From Amycolatopsis viridis (lineage in GTDB: Bacteria > Actinomycetota > Actinomycetes > Mycobacteriales > Pseudonocardiaceae), in NCBI RefSeq assembly GCF_011758765.1, contig NZ_JAANOU010000001.1, forward strand, positions 3,782,001 through 3,846,000: a stretch of 64,000 nucleotides of DNA, read 5' to 3'. Every line of letters begins with the position of its first letter. Position 1 is the first letter of the stretch. The translations under genes were made by a program, and so were the position numbers. Below are positions 15,412-28,746 of the stretch, one piece after another. The notes under the pieces are model-generated. The model was not told the DNA's origin and did not search any database. It worked only from the letters and a program-made list of their open reading frames with translations.

Positions 15412-17907
15412 CTAGTCCACGCCGTCCCCGCCGTCGGCGTCCGGCGCCGAGCCGCCGCGGATGAGCATGAGGGTGCCCTCCAGGTCCTCGGGCTTGACGA
15501 GCACGTCGCGCGCCTTCGACCCCTCCGACGGGCCCACCACCCCGCGCGTCTCCAGCAGGTCCATCAGGCGGCCGGCCTTGGCGAACCCGACCCGCAGCTT
15601 GCGCTGGAGCATCGAGGTCGAGCCGAACTGGGAGGTGATGATCAGCTCCGCCGCCTGCAGCAGCACGTCGAGGTCGTCCCCGATGTCCGGGTCGATCTCC
15701 TTCTTCTCGCCGGCCTTGGCCGCGGTGACGCCCTCGGTGTACTCCGGCTGCGCCTGCTCCTTCGTGAAGTTGACGATCGACGCGATCTCGTCGTCGCCCA
15801 CGTAGGCACCCTGGATGCGCACCGGCTTGCCCGCACCCATCGGCAGGTACAGCCCGTCGCCCATGCCGATCAGCTTCTCCGCGCCCGGCTGGTCCAGGAT
15901 GACGCGCGAGTCGGTCAGCGACGAGGTGGCGAACGCCAGCCGCGACGGCACGTTGGTCTTGATCAGGCCGGTCACCACGTCCACCGACGGCCGCTGCGTG
16001 GCGAGCACCAGGTGGATGCCCGCGGCGCGGGCCTTCTGGGTGATCCGGACGATGGCGTCCTCGACGTCGCGTGGCGCGGTCATCATCAGGTCGGCCAGCT
16101 CGTCGACGATCGCCATGATGTAGGGGTACGGGCGGTACACGCGCTCGCTGCCCGGCGGCGCCTGGATCTCCCCGGACTTCACCTTCCGGTTGAAGTCGTC
16201 GATGTGGCGCACCCGGTTGGCCTGCATGTCCTGGTAGCGCTGCTCCATCTCCTCCACCAGCCAGGCCAGCGCGGCGGCGGCCTTCTTCGGCTGGGTGATG
16301 ATGGGCGTGATCAGGTGCGGGATGCCCTCGTACGGCGTCAGCTCGACCATCTTCGGGTCGATCAGGATCATCCGCACCTCGTCCGGCGTGGCCCGGGACA
16401 GCAGCGACACCAGCATCGAGTTGACGAAGCTCGACTTACCGGATCCGGTGGACCCGGCCACGAGCAGGTGCGGCATCTTCGTCAGGTTCGCGGTGACGAA
16501 GTGGCCCTCGATGTCCTTGCCCAGGCCGATGACCATCGGGTGGTTGTCCTCGGCCGCCGTGGAGGACCGCAGCACGTCGCCGAGGCGGACCATCTCGCGG
16601 TCGGAGTTGGGCACCTCGATGCCGACCGCGGACTTCCCCGGGATCGGCGCGAGCAGGCGCACGTTGTCGGTGGCGACCGCGTAGGCGATGTTCTTGGTCA
16701 GCGCGGTGATCTTCTCGACCTTCACGCCGGGGCCCAGCTCGACCTCGTAGCGCGTCACCGTCGGACCCCGGGTGAACCCGGTGACCTGCGCGTCGACGTT
16801 GAACTGCTCCAGCACGCCGGTGATCGCCTCGATCATGGCGTCGTTGGCCTTGCTGCGGGTCTTCGGCGCGTCACCCAGCTGCAGCAGGTCGGGTGGCGGC
16901 AACGTGTAGTCGCCCTCGACGGTGCGGGTCACCGACAGCGGCCGGTCGGCCTGCTCGGCCTTGCGTGGTTTCCTCGCCGGCACCTCGGCCGGTACCGGCT
17001 TGGGCGCGCGGGCCGGGGCAGGCGGCTCGGCGAGCGCGGCGTCGATGTCCAGCTGGTCCGGCTCGGCCACGCTGGCCTGGCGGCGGCGCGACGGCTTGCG
17101 CAACCGGACGGCCTTCGGGTCGGCCTCGGCGATCTCGTCGGGTTCACCGCGCTGCCCGGCGCGCGCCTCCTCCTCGGCGAGCTCCTCGGGGTCGAGTCCC
17201 CAGGTGCGCACGAGGTGCGGGATGTCGCGGATCCGGGTGCCGGTGAACACCAGCAGGCCGAACGCGAGCGCGAGGAACAGCAGCGGCACCGCGACCCAGG
17301 CCGTCACCCCCTGCGCGAGCAGATCGCCGGAGAGGTACCCGATGATCCCGCCGGCGTAGCGCTGGTACCCGGTGTCCTGCGGGCGCCCGTTGAACAGGTG
17401 CAGCAGGCCCAGCACCGCGAGTACGCCGAGCACCGTGCCGATGACCATGCGCGGGCGGATCTCCGGTTGCGGCTCGGTCCGCATCAGCGTCACGGCCGTG
17501 ACCGCGAGCACCAGCGGCAAGGTGACCGCGCCGGCGCCGAAAATCGTGCGGGCGCCCAGCTCGACGTACCCGCCGACCGGCCCGGCCGCGCGCCACCACA
17601 CCCCGGCGGCGACGATCAGACCGAGCGCCAGCAGGCCCAGCGCGAGGCCGTCGCGGCGGTGCTCCGGTTCCAGCTCGCGGCCGCGGCCGACCGTGCGCAC
17701 CAGGCTGCCCAGGCCCTTGGCCAGCAGGTTCCAGCCACCGCGTACGGCCTTGCTGAAGGTCCCCGCCTTCCGGCGGGGCGCGGGCTTGCGGGCACGGGAG
17801 GCCGCGGGCCGTGACTTGGCCGCGCCGCGCGCGGGCCGGCGCGCGGTAGCGCCCTTGCCGCCGGTCCGTTTCGTGCCGCCACTCCTCGTCGCCGCCCCGC
17901 TAGCCAT
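15412..17907 (-). CDS. ftsK: DNA translocase FtsK
   Basis: An 831-residue divisome-associated DNA motor that clears the terminus from the closing septum. After a basic N-terminal tail there are four membrane helices (about residues 95-250), an Arg/Pro/Glu-rich linker, then the motor: beta-domain GPTVTRYEVELGPGVKV, Walker A AGSTGSGKSS, Walker B IMAIVDELADLMM. The C-terminal gamma winged helix (SQFGSTSMLQRKLRVGFAKA) reads polarity sequences. The start ATG 17907 is chosen because TACCGT lies seven bases upstream. It is divergent from plsC and convergent with argA. Confidence 0.95.
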   Translation of the reverse strand: MASGAATRSGGTKRTGGKGATARRPARGAAKSRPAASRARKPAPRRKAGTFSKAVRGGWNLLAKGLGSLVRTVGRGRELEPEHRRDGLALGLLALGLIVAAGVWWRAAGPVGGYVELGARTIFGAGAVTLPLVLAVTAVTLMRTEPQPEIRPRMVIGTVLGVLAVLGLLHLFNGRPQDTGYQRYAGGIIGYLSGDLLAQGVTAWVAVPLLFLALAFGLLVFTGTRIRDIPHLVRTWGLDPEELAEEEARAGQRGEPDEIAEADPKAVRLRKPSRRRQASVAEPDQLDIDAALAEPPAPARAPKPVPAEVPARKPRKAEQADRPLSVTRTVEGDYTLPPPDLLQLGDAPKTRSKANDAMIEAITGVLEQFNVDAQVTGFTRGPTVTRYEVELGPGVKVEKITALTKNIAYAVATDNVRLLAPIPGKSAVGIEVPNSDREMVRLGDVLRSSTAAEDNHPMVIGLGKDIEGHFVTANLTKMPHLLVAGSTGSGKSSFVNSMLVSLLSRATPDEVRMILIDPKMVELTPYEGIPHLITPIITQPKKAAAALAWLVEEMEQRYQDMQANRVRHIDDFNRKVKSGEIQAPPGSERVYRPYPYIMAIVDELADLMMTAPRDVEDAIVRITQKARAAGIHLVLATQRPSVDVVTGLIKTNVPSRLAFATSSLTDSRVILDQPGAEKLIGMGDGLYLPMGAGKPVRIQGAYVGDDEIASIVNFTKEQAQPEYTEGVTAAKAGEKKEIDPDIGDDLDVLLQAAELIITSQFGSTSMLQRKLRVGFAKAGRLMDLLETRGVVGPSEGSKARDVLVKPEDLEGTLMLIRGGSAPDADGGDGVD

Positions 17908-18026
17908 GCCTTCTACGGTAACCGCCCAGCCCCAGCAACCCCAGGTGCCACACTCGGCACAGCGGGAACTTTCCCGGTGGCGGCGGACCTTGATCGGCCA
18001 TCCCGGTGATCTGAGATGCTGACGGC

Positions 18027-18836
18027 ATGTTCGCGCTGCACTCCGACGACACCGGGCAGACCCGCCGCAGGCCACCCGCGGTGTGGCGGACCATGACCCG
18101 TCTGGACCAGGGGCTGGTGTCGCTGACCGGCCGGCTGCGGATCACCGGGGGGATCGCGCCCGGGCTGCGGGGACGGCCGTTCCTGATGGCCGCCAACCAC
18201 ATTGGCGTGTTCGACCCGTTCGTCCTGATCGCGGCGTGCCGGCGGATCGGCATCTCACCGCGGTTCCTGCTGGCCGGCGGGATCCTGGACGCGCCGGTGA
18301 TCGGGCCCGCGCTGAAGGTGAGCGGGCACATGCGGATCGACCGCGGCAAGGCGAGCGCGGTGGAGCAGTTCGCGCAGGCCGTGCAGGAGATGCGGACGAC
18401 CCCGAGCCCGATCATCGTCTACCCGGAGGGCCGGATCAGCCGCGACGCGGGTCTGTGGCCGGAGCGCGGCAAGACGGGCGCGGCGCGCCTGGCGATCGCC
18501 GCCGGGGTGCCGGTGGTGCCGATCAGCCAGTGGGGTGCGCACGAAGCTGTGTACTGGGGCACCGAGCGAGTCGAGGGGCCGGCGGACCTGCTGCCGCTGG
18601 CCCGGTCGGGCCTGACCGCGCCCCTGCGCCGGCCGACGTACCGGGTGCACTTCGGCGAGCCGGTCGACCTGAGCGACGTCGAGCCGGACCGGCCGGGCGC
18701 CGGGGTGCGCGCGCACGCCAAGATCATGCGCGCGATCACCGCCGGGCTGATCCCGCTGCGCCGCGACGAGCCCGACACGCCCCGCTTCCACGACCCGACC
18801 CGTCCCACGGACACCGTCAGCCCCTGGCGGCCCTGA
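18027..18836 (+). CDS. 1-acyl-sn-glycerol-3-phosphate acyltransferase family protein
   Basis: A 269-residue PlsC-family acyltransferase. Motif I is NHIGVFD (H-x4-D catalytic dyad, about residue 57), motif II-like GHMRIDRG, motif III YPEGRIS, and motif IV VPVVPISQWG. It probably acylates lysophosphatidic acid or a related glycolipid acceptor at the membrane. The protein lacks an evident transmembrane helix, consistent with peripheral association. The ATG follows GATGCT by six bases, suggesting a leaderless message. A short tandem repeat lies directly after its stop. Confidence 0.88.
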   Translation: MFALHSDDTGQTRRRPPAVWRTMTRLDQGLVSLTGRLRITGGIAPGLRGRPFLMAANHIGVFDPFVLIAACRRIGISPRFLLAGGILDAPVIGPALKVSGHMRIDRGKASAVEQFAQAVQEMRTTPSPIIVYPEGRISRDAGLWPERGKTGAARLAIAAGVPVVPISQWGAHEAVYWGTERVEGPADLLPLARSGLTAPLRRPTYRVHFGEPVDLSDVEPDRPGAGVRAHAKIMRAITAGLIPLRRDEPDTPRFHDPTRPTDTVSPWRP

Positions 18837-18849
18837 CCGGCCGGCCGGC

Positions 18850-18890
18850 CACCGTCAGCACCGTCAACACCGTCAGCGCCGTCAGCGCCG
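18850..18890. repeat. 9-bp tandem repeat CACCGTCAG at convergent gene ends
   Basis: Four copies of (C)(A/G)CCGTCA(G/A) in register plus a partial fifth. The last full copy supplies the TGA stop of the minus-strand monooxygenase gene (complement of 18882-18884). The same unit recurs at 38464-38490 in the same kind of position. Confidence 0.75.
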
Positions 18891-20054
18891 CCCGCCTCCC
18901 GCGGCGCCGGGAGGCTGCCAGTCGAGCACCGGTGCGAACGAGGCGAGCACGACCCCGTCCGGCACCAGCTGCAGCAGGCGATCGCGCAGCCGGCGGCCGG
19001 GCTCCCAGGCGCACTGCGCGACCACCCCGATGCGCCGGGAGCGGCGCGCGATCATCCGGGTGCGGGGACGACGTTCCCGGTCGTAGGCGGCCAGCGCCGC
19101 GGGGACCGAGGCGTGCGTGTCCAGCAGCGCGGCCAGGGTGACGGCGTCCTCCAGCGCCTGGTTGGCGCCCTGCCCCAGGTTGGGGGTCATCGCGTGCGCG
19201 GCGTCGCCGAGGAGCGCCACGCGTCCGGTCGCGTACGCCGGCAACGCGGGCAGCTCGTAGATGTCGTGACGGAGGACGGCCTCTTCGGTGGCGGCCGCCA
19301 GCAGCGCCGGGATCGGGTCGTGCCAGTGCCCGAACCGGCGACGCAGCTCGGCCAGTTCACCGTCCGGGGCGCGTTGCCCGGGAGGAACGCTCGCGACTCC
19401 GAAGAGGTAGGTGTGCCCGCCGGGGAGTGGCGCGATGCCGACGCGCTCGCCGCGTCCGAAGGTCTCCCCGCCGGCCGCGGGCGCACTGGCCGGCACGACC
19501 GTGCGCCAGGCGGTGTACCCGGCGTAGCGGGGTTCCGGCGCACCCGGCCACATCGCGCGGCGGACCGTGCTGCGGATGCCGTCGGCGCCGACGAGCAGGT
19601 CGGCGCGGAGCGTGCCGTGCGAGTGCTCGACGCGTACCCCGGAAGCGTCGGCGCCGACCGCGACCGCGGCGGTCCCGGTCCGCACCACGCCGTCGGGCAG
19701 GGCCTGGCGCAGGATCGCCATCAGATCCGTGCGGTGCACGACCACGACCGGGCCGTAGCGCCGAGCCACCTCGCCCGTGTCGGTCCGCGAGAGCCAGCGC
19801 CCGGACACGTCGCGAATGCCCGCGGCGGTCTCCGCCAGGGCCCGCTCCCGCACCCGGGCGCCGAGGCCCAGCGCATCCAGGGCTCGCAGGCCGTTGGGCC
19901 ACAACGACAGGCCCGAGCCCGCGTCGCCGAACACCTCCGCCCGTTCCAGCACCCGCACCCGCCAGCCGCGCCGGCTCAGGGCCACGGCGGTGGCGAGGCC
20001 ACCGATCCCGCCGCCGGCGACGACCGCTGTGCGCTCCGGCTCTTCCCGGCCCAT
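18882..20054 (-). CDS. FAD-dependent monooxygenase (aromatic hydroxylase type)
   Basis: A 390-residue class A flavoprotein monooxygenase. The dinucleotide fold is GGGIGGLATAVALSRRGW with the ribose-binding Glu in VRVLERAEVFG. The second FAD motif is ALLGDAAHAMTPNLGQGANQ, and the DG motif appears as LLVGADGIRSTVRRAM. It is related to salicylate or 6-hydroxynicotinate hydroxylase-like enzymes; the aromatic substrate is unknown. The ATG at 20054 has AGGGG nine bases upstream and is preferred over a GTG three codons earlier. It is divergent from a TetR regulator with two operator-like palindromes between them, so it is probably repressed by that protein. Confidence 0.88.
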   Translation of the reverse strand: MGREEPERTAVVAGGGIGGLATAVALSRRGWRVRVLERAEVFGDAGSGLSLWPNGLRALDALGLGARVRERALAETAAGIRDVSGRWLSRTDTGEVARRYGPVVVVHRTDLMAILRQALPDGVVRTGTAAVAVGADASGVRVEHSHGTLRADLLVGADGIRSTVRRAMWPGAPEPRYAGYTAWRTVVPASAPAAGGETFGRGERVGIAPLPGGHTYLFGVASVPPGQRAPDGELAELRRRFGHWHDPIPALLAAATEEAVLRHDIYELPALPAYATGRVALLGDAAHAMTPNLGQGANQALEDAVTLAALLDTHASVPAALAAYDRERRPRTRMIARRSRRIGVVAQCAWEPGRRLRDRLLQLVPDGVVLASFAPVLDWQPPGAAGGGRR

Positions 20055-20067
20055 GGTGATCACCCCT

Positions 20068-20103
20068 CTACATCTGTAGTAATATGCGACTCTACGTTTG
20101 TAG
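20068..20103. promoter_or_regulatory. Pair of TetR operator palindromes
   Basis: CTACATCTGTAG (20068-20079) and CTACGTTTGTAG (20092-20103) are two copies of CTACnTnTGTAG, 24 bases apart centre to centre. They lie between the monooxygenase start and the TetR start and are the only AT-rich part of the region. Confidence 0.7.
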
Positions 20104-20128
20104 AGAGGCCGGCAGCGAGGGAGACGAC

Positions 20129-20785
20129 GTGACCCGCAGCACGACGCGACGGCAGGAACTCGCCGACGCCGCCATCGCCACGCTGGCGCGTTCCGGCACG
20201 CGCGGACTGACCCATCGTGCGGTCGACCAGGCGGCCGGCGTGCCGGAGGGCTCCTGCTCGTACTACTTCCGCACCCGGCAGGCCCTGCTGCAGGCCGCGA
20301 TCGAGCGGCTGGTGGAGGTGGACAGCGCCGACCTCACTTCCCACCCGGCCGTCCTGGGCGGGGCCGGGGACCCGGACGCGATCGCCGACGCCGCCGTGGA
20401 CGTCGTCGCGCACTGGATCGGCGCGTCCCGCGAGCGGATGCTGGCCCGCTACGAGCTCATGCTCGAGGCGAGCCGGAACCCGGAGCTCCAGGCCGTCTTC
20501 ACCGCGGCCCGCGACCACTACCGGGCGCTGGCGGCGGACACCCTGCGCGCCCTCGGCGCCACCGATCCGGAGGGGCAGGCCCAGCTGTTCATCGCCTGCC
20601 TCGACGGCCTGGTCTTCCGCCACCTGACCGGCGCCGACCCGCTCACCGCATCACGCGGCGAGCAGCGGCGCGTGATGCGTGACCTGCTCCGCGGATTCAC
20701 CCGCCCCGCCGGCGACGACGCCGGCGAGGCGGAGGCGGCACCGGGGAAGCCCTCCGGTAACAGAACTCGAGGTACTCCTCGGTGA
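20129..20785 (+). CDS. TetR-family transcriptional regulator
   Basis: A 218-residue TetR-type repressor. The DNA-binding domain spans about residues 5-55, with RQELADAAIATLARSGTRGL, then THRAVDQAAGVPEGSCSYYF and the RTRQALLQAAI helix. The Ser-Cys-Ser-Tyr-Tyr-Phe recognition helix is typical. The effector domain is helical; its last 30 residues are polar and may be disordered. The GTG start (20129) is chosen for GAGGGAG six bases upstream; an upstream in-frame ATG would place the operator inside the gene. It is divergent from the monooxygenase, which is the likely target. Confidence 0.88.
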   Translation: MTRSTTRRQELADAAIATLARSGTRGLTHRAVDQAAGVPEGSCSYYFRTRQALLQAAIERLVEVDSADLTSHPAVLGGAGDPDAIADAAVDVVAHWIGASRERMLARYELMLEASRNPELQAVFTAARDHYRALAADTLRALGATDPEGQAQLFIACLDGLVFRHLTGADPLTASRGEQRRVMRDLLRGFTRPAGDDAGEAEAAPGKPSGNRTRGTPR

Positions 20786-21001
20786 TCTCGCACCGCTCGT
20801 CGTGGGAACTTGCGCGTCCAGACCCAGATTTTGCGCGCTGCACTGTCCAGATAGGACGCCACGGTGTGCCACGCGGCCCTCGGTGCGCGCCGCGGGGTGG
20901 GGCCGTCGCCGTCATGTCCTCGCCCGGTAAAGCTCTTCCCGGCCGGATGCGGTCACGTCCGGATGCTGGAACCGCTGTTGCGATCGCCTAGGGTGGTGAT
21001 C

Positions 21002-21613
21002 GTGACCACTCGCGTTCTCGTCGTGTACTACAGCGCCACCGGCAACACCGCGAAGCTGGCCGCCGCGCTCGCGGACGGGGCCGCGGACGCCGGCGCCGAG
21101 GTCCGCGTCCGCACCGTCGCCGAAACCGCGCCACCGGAGGCGATCGCCACCAACCCGCGCTGGCAGGCGTGGGCAGCCTCCGGACCGCACGACGAGCTCG
21201 CGACCCTGGCCGACCTGGAGTGGGCCGACGGCCTCGCGATCGGCAGCCCGACCCGGTTCGGCGGGCCGGCGAGCCAGCTCAAGTCCTTTCTGGACAGCAC
21301 GGGTGGCCTGTGGGCGAAGGGAAAGCTGGCCGACAAGGTTGCCACGTCATTCACCACGGCGTCGACCGCCCACGGCGGGCTGGAGGCGACCGTGCTGGCG
21401 ATGAACAACATCTTCTACCACTGGGGCGCGATCGTGCTGCCGCTCGGCTACGGGCAGCCGCACCTGCTGGAGTCCGGAAACCCCTACGGCGGCTCGTTTG
21501 TGTCGCGCAAGTCGGCCGAGCCGGACAAGGAGTCGCTCGAGGCGCTGCGCATCCAGGGCACGCGGCTGGCCACGATCGCCGGATACGTCCGCGTCGGGCG
21601 CAGCGGCGCCTGA
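21002..21613 (+). CDS. NAD(P)H:quinone oxidoreductase, WrbA-like flavoprotein
   Basis: A 203-residue flavodoxin-like protein. The N-terminal FMN-phosphate loop reads VVYYSATGNTAKLA, the central region WADGLAIGSPTRFGGPASQLK matches the WrbA IGSPTRFG signature, and a later FTTASTAHGGLEATVLAMNN block completes the FMN site. WrbA proteins reduce quinones by two electrons and limit redox cycling. The GTG at 21002 is set by TAGGGT seven bases upstream; an earlier GTG would overlap this hexamer. No operon partner is obvious. The protein is about the usual 200-residue length. Confidence 0.9.
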   Translation: MTTRVLVVYYSATGNTAKLAAALADGAADAGAEVRVRTVAETAPPEAIATNPRWQAWAASGPHDELATLADLEWADGLAIGSPTRFGGPASQLKSFLDSTGGLWAKGKLADKVATSFTTASTAHGGLEATVLAMNNIFYHWGAIVLPLGYGQPHLLESGNPYGGSFVSRKSAEPDKESLEALRIQGTRLATIAGYVRVGRSGA

Positions 21614-21722
21614 GCACGCACGCACCCGCTCGGGTGGGTAACCAGTCATCGGGTTTGACCGTCAGCCGAGGCCGGCCGGAGTGCCGGTACCGGCGTGACG
21701 GCGGGCATCCTAGGGTGGCCTG

Positions 21723-22682
21723 GTGGTCACCGAAATTCCCGCGCACGCACCGGCGTTCGTCCCGCACCGCCGGCGGGGCACCGCACTGATCCTGGTCGCC
21801 TCGGTCTGCTGGGGCAGCTCCGGCACCCTCGCCAAGCCGGCGATGCTCGCGGGGCTGTCCGCCGAACAGGTCGCGGCGGCGCGGATCGGGCTCGCCGCGC
21901 TGGTGCTGGCGGCCGGGGTGGCCCTGGTGAAGCCCTCGCTGCTGCGCGTCCGCCGCGCGGAATGGCCCCTGCTGCTCGGGTACGGGCTGCTCGGCGTCGC
22001 GGGCGTGCAGCTGTGCTACTTCGTCGCCGCGGGACGGCTGCCGGTCGGCATCGCGATCCTGCTCGAGTTCACCTCCCCCGTGCTGATCGCGCTGTGGACG
22101 CGGTTCGTCCGCGGCGTGCGGCTGCCGGGCCGCATGTGGGCCGGGATCGCGCTCGCCATGGCCGGTCTCGCCGGGGTCGCCCAGGTGTGGCAGGGGCTCA
22201 GCCTGGACGTGGTGGGCCTGCTCGCCGGCCTCGGCGCGGCGCTGTGCTCCGCGGCGTACTTCCTCCTCGGCGAGCACGGCGTGAGCACCCGCAGCCCGAT
22301 CGGCATGGTCACCTGGGGGATGATCATCGGCGCGGTCGCGGTGTGCGCGGTGGCGCCGCCGTGGACGATGCCCGCGGACGTGCTCACCGCGTCCGCCGCG
22401 ATCGGGCCGTGGCACCCGCCGGTGTGGCTGCTGCTGGTCGCCGTCGCGGTGTTGTCGACCGTGCTGGCCTACGCGATCGGCCTCACCGCGCTGCGGCACC
22501 TGCCGGCCGCCGTCGCGAGCGTGACCGGCCTGCTCGAAGCGGTCGTGGCGACCGCCGCCGCGTGGGCGCTGCTGCACGAGACCCTGGACTGGCCCCAGCT
22601 GGCCGGGGCGGTGGTCCTGCTCGGCGGGGCGCTGATCGTGCAGCTGACCTCGCCGCGGCCCCAGATACCGGAAAGCCCCTAG
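21723..22682 (+). CDS. EamA/DMT-family transporter
   Basis: A 319-residue membrane protein with ten predicted helices in two EamA repeats (about residues 18-150 and 160-310). The first repeat holds VCWGSSGTLAKPAML and VAAARIGLAALVLA, the second LGAALCSAAYFLLGEHGV and LLEAVVATAAAWALLHETL. These resemble RhaT/YdcZ-type exporters of amino acids or metabolites; the substrate is unknown. TAGGGT lies six bases before the GTG start, implying a leaderless transcript. The 3' end overlaps the convergent VWA gene by four bases. Confidence 0.88.
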   Translation: MVTEIPAHAPAFVPHRRRGTALILVASVCWGSSGTLAKPAMLAGLSAEQVAAARIGLAALVLAAGVALVKPSLLRVRRAEWPLLLGYGLLGVAGVQLCYFVAAGRLPVGIAILLEFTSPVLIALWTRFVRGVRLPGRMWAGIALAMAGLAGVAQVWQGLSLDVVGLLAGLGAALCSAAYFLLGEHGVSTRSPIGMVTWGMIIGAVAVCAVAPPWTMPADVLTASAAIGPWHPPVWLLLVAVAVLSTVLAYAIGLTALRHLPAAVASVTGLLEAVVATAAAWALLHETLDWPQLAGAVVLLGGALIVQLTSPRPQIPESP

Positions 22683-24271
22683 GCCCCGGTCAGCCGCGCC
22701 AGCGCGGTGTAGAACACGTCGGTGATCCGGGTCGGGTCCGGGGCCGCGAAGACCTGCCCCGACGTGGGCGCGGCGATCGCCGCCAGCTCGGTCACGTCGA
22801 CGTCCGGCCCGATGCCGATCCCGACGATCGCGACCGGGCGCGCCGGATCGGCCAGCCGGGCCAGCTCCGCTACCAGCGCGTCCCGGCCGATGCCCTCCGC
22901 GTCGTCGTTGCGGCCGTCGGTGAGGACGATGACCAGGTTGAGCCGCCCGGGCTGCCACTCCGCGGACGCCAGCCGGTAGGCGGCCAGCACGGTGTCGTAC
23001 AGCCCGGTGGCGCCGTCCGGTGTCGGCTCGATCGCCCGCAGCCGGTCGGCCGCGCCGGCGGCGAGCTGTTCGCTCACCGGCCGCAGCGGCAGCAGCTCGC
23101 GGTAGTCCCGGTCATCGTCCAGCCGCGTGGCGAACTCCCACACCGCGATCTCCGAGGTGGGCTGGAACAGCCCGAGCGCCCGCGCCGCCGCGTCGGTGGT
23201 GAGCTGCATCCGGGTCCGGCCGGTGCCGGGCACCACGGCGTTCATCGACCCCGACACGTCGATCAGCACCCGGGCGCGCGAGCTGGAGTTGATCCGCGCC
23301 CACTGGCCGAGCAGGGCGTCCACGTCGGCGTCGGCCGGTGCCGGCGGCGGGGGCTGGGTCCGGCTGCTGACGCCGAGCGTCGCACCGTCCCGCAGGTACC
23401 GCCCGTCCGGGGTGCGGAACCCGGCCTCGGCGAGTGCGTTCTGCCCGTCTAAGCCGAGCAGTGCGGAACGCAGCTGCCCAGCGGCGGCGCGCTGGTCCTC
23501 CCCCGCGCCGCCGAGCACGGCGAACGGGTAGTCGAGGGCGGGCGCCTCCGGCTGGTAGCTGGCGACCAGCCGGCCGCCACGGTCGTTGTGGCGCACCAGC
23601 GCGTTCTCCGGCACCGGGAACCCGCTGAGCGGCTGCGCCGGATCACCGAGCCGGGCGAACAGGTCACCGGTCGCCGGCAGCGCATTGGGTGACAGGCGGC
23701 GCAGCGCCGCGGCGTAGCCGTCCGGTGCCGGCACCGCGGCCCGGATGCCGATCAGCGCGGACAGGCCGGCCGGATCACGCCCCGGATCGGGCAGTCCCAG
23801 CGTGAGGCCGGGCACGGTCAGCACCTCCGCCCACCCCGGTGCCCGCTGCGGCCAGCCGAGCCCGGCGGCGGCCTGGGCGGTCAACGCGAACACCACCGGT
23901 GAGCTGGCGATGCTGCTGCCACCGGCGACCCCGCTCACGCCCCGCCGCAGCTGCCACGCCGACTCCGCGATCCACACGTCGGGGCGTACCCCACCGGGCC
24001 GGGTCAGCGACTGCGCCACCGCGGGCGGGTCGACGGCGTTGACCTCGAAGGCCGCGCACCCGGACTGGGCCACGCGGCGCGCGACCTGCGCGACCACCGG
24101 GGCGACCGCGGGCGCCGCGGCGACCCGCACCACCACGTGCCGGTCACATCCGCTCCGGCCACGGACCACGGCACCGGTGGCCCAGGCGGCCCCGCCGAGC
24201 AGGACGAGGACACCGGCGATCACCCAGGCCCGCGGCGGTGACCGGCGCGCGCGAGACGAATGCCGGCCCAC
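22679..24271 (-). CDS. Membrane-anchored substrate-binding/VWA-domain protein
   Basis: A 530-residue protein with an N-terminal signal anchor (about residues 14-36), a region resembling a bacterial solute-binding protein (VVRVAAAPAVAPVVAQVARR through PDVWIAESAWQL, FALTAQAAAGLGW, ALVRHNDRGGRLVASYQPEA), and a C-terminal von Willebrand factor A domain. The MIDAS motif is DVSGSMN, with a Thr in ATGLYDT and an Asp in VLTDGRNDD. The layout suggests a surface protein that binds a ligand and a partner through metal-dependent adhesion. The function is not known. It follows RNase J by 69 bases but probably has its own promoter (TAGCCT upstream). Confidence 0.82.
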   Translation of the reverse strand: MGRHSSRARRSPPRAWVIAGVLVLLGGAAWATGAVVRGRSGCDRHVVVRVAAAPAVAPVVAQVARRVAQSGCAAFEVNAVDPPAVAQSLTRPGGVRPDVWIAESAWQLRRGVSGVAGGSSIASSPVVFALTAQAAAGLGWPQRAPGWAEVLTVPGLTLGLPDPGRDPAGLSALIGIRAAVPAPDGYAAALRRLSPNALPATGDLFARLGDPAQPLSGFPVPENALVRHNDRGGRLVASYQPEAPALDYPFAVLGGAGEDQRAAAGQLRSALLGLDGQNALAEAGFRTPDGRYLRDGATLGVSSRTQPPPPAPADADVDALLGQWARINSSSRARVLIDVSGSMNAVVPGTGRTRMQLTTDAAARALGLFQPTSEIAVWEFATRLDDDRDYRELLPLRPVSEQLAAGAADRLRAIEPTPDGATGLYDTVLAAYRLASAEWQPGRLNLVIVLTDGRNDDAEGIGRDALVAELARLADPARPVAIVGIGIGPDVDVTELAAIAAPTSGQVFAAPDPTRITDVFYTALARLTGA

Positions 24272-24340
24272 CTCGCACCGCCTTCGCCTCGTCCCGTGAC
24301 ACTGATCACGATCCAGGCTAAGGGGTGCGGAGGCGATCAG

Positions 24341-28680
<4,340 letters not shown>

Positions 28681-28746
28681 GGTGGCTCCGGGTGATCCGT
28701 CGGACTGGGGACAGCCGGATGGTAATCCGCCCGTCGCCGGACCCGG

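Noticed and set aside
20518..20915. Possible small minus-strand gene or remnant after the TetR gene (stretches SYLDSAARKIWVWTRKF and HDERCEITEEYLEFCYRRAS in different frames)
   Set aside because: The two protein-like stretches are in separate frames, overlap the TetR 3' end and have no start signal. They may be a remnant but cannot be supported.
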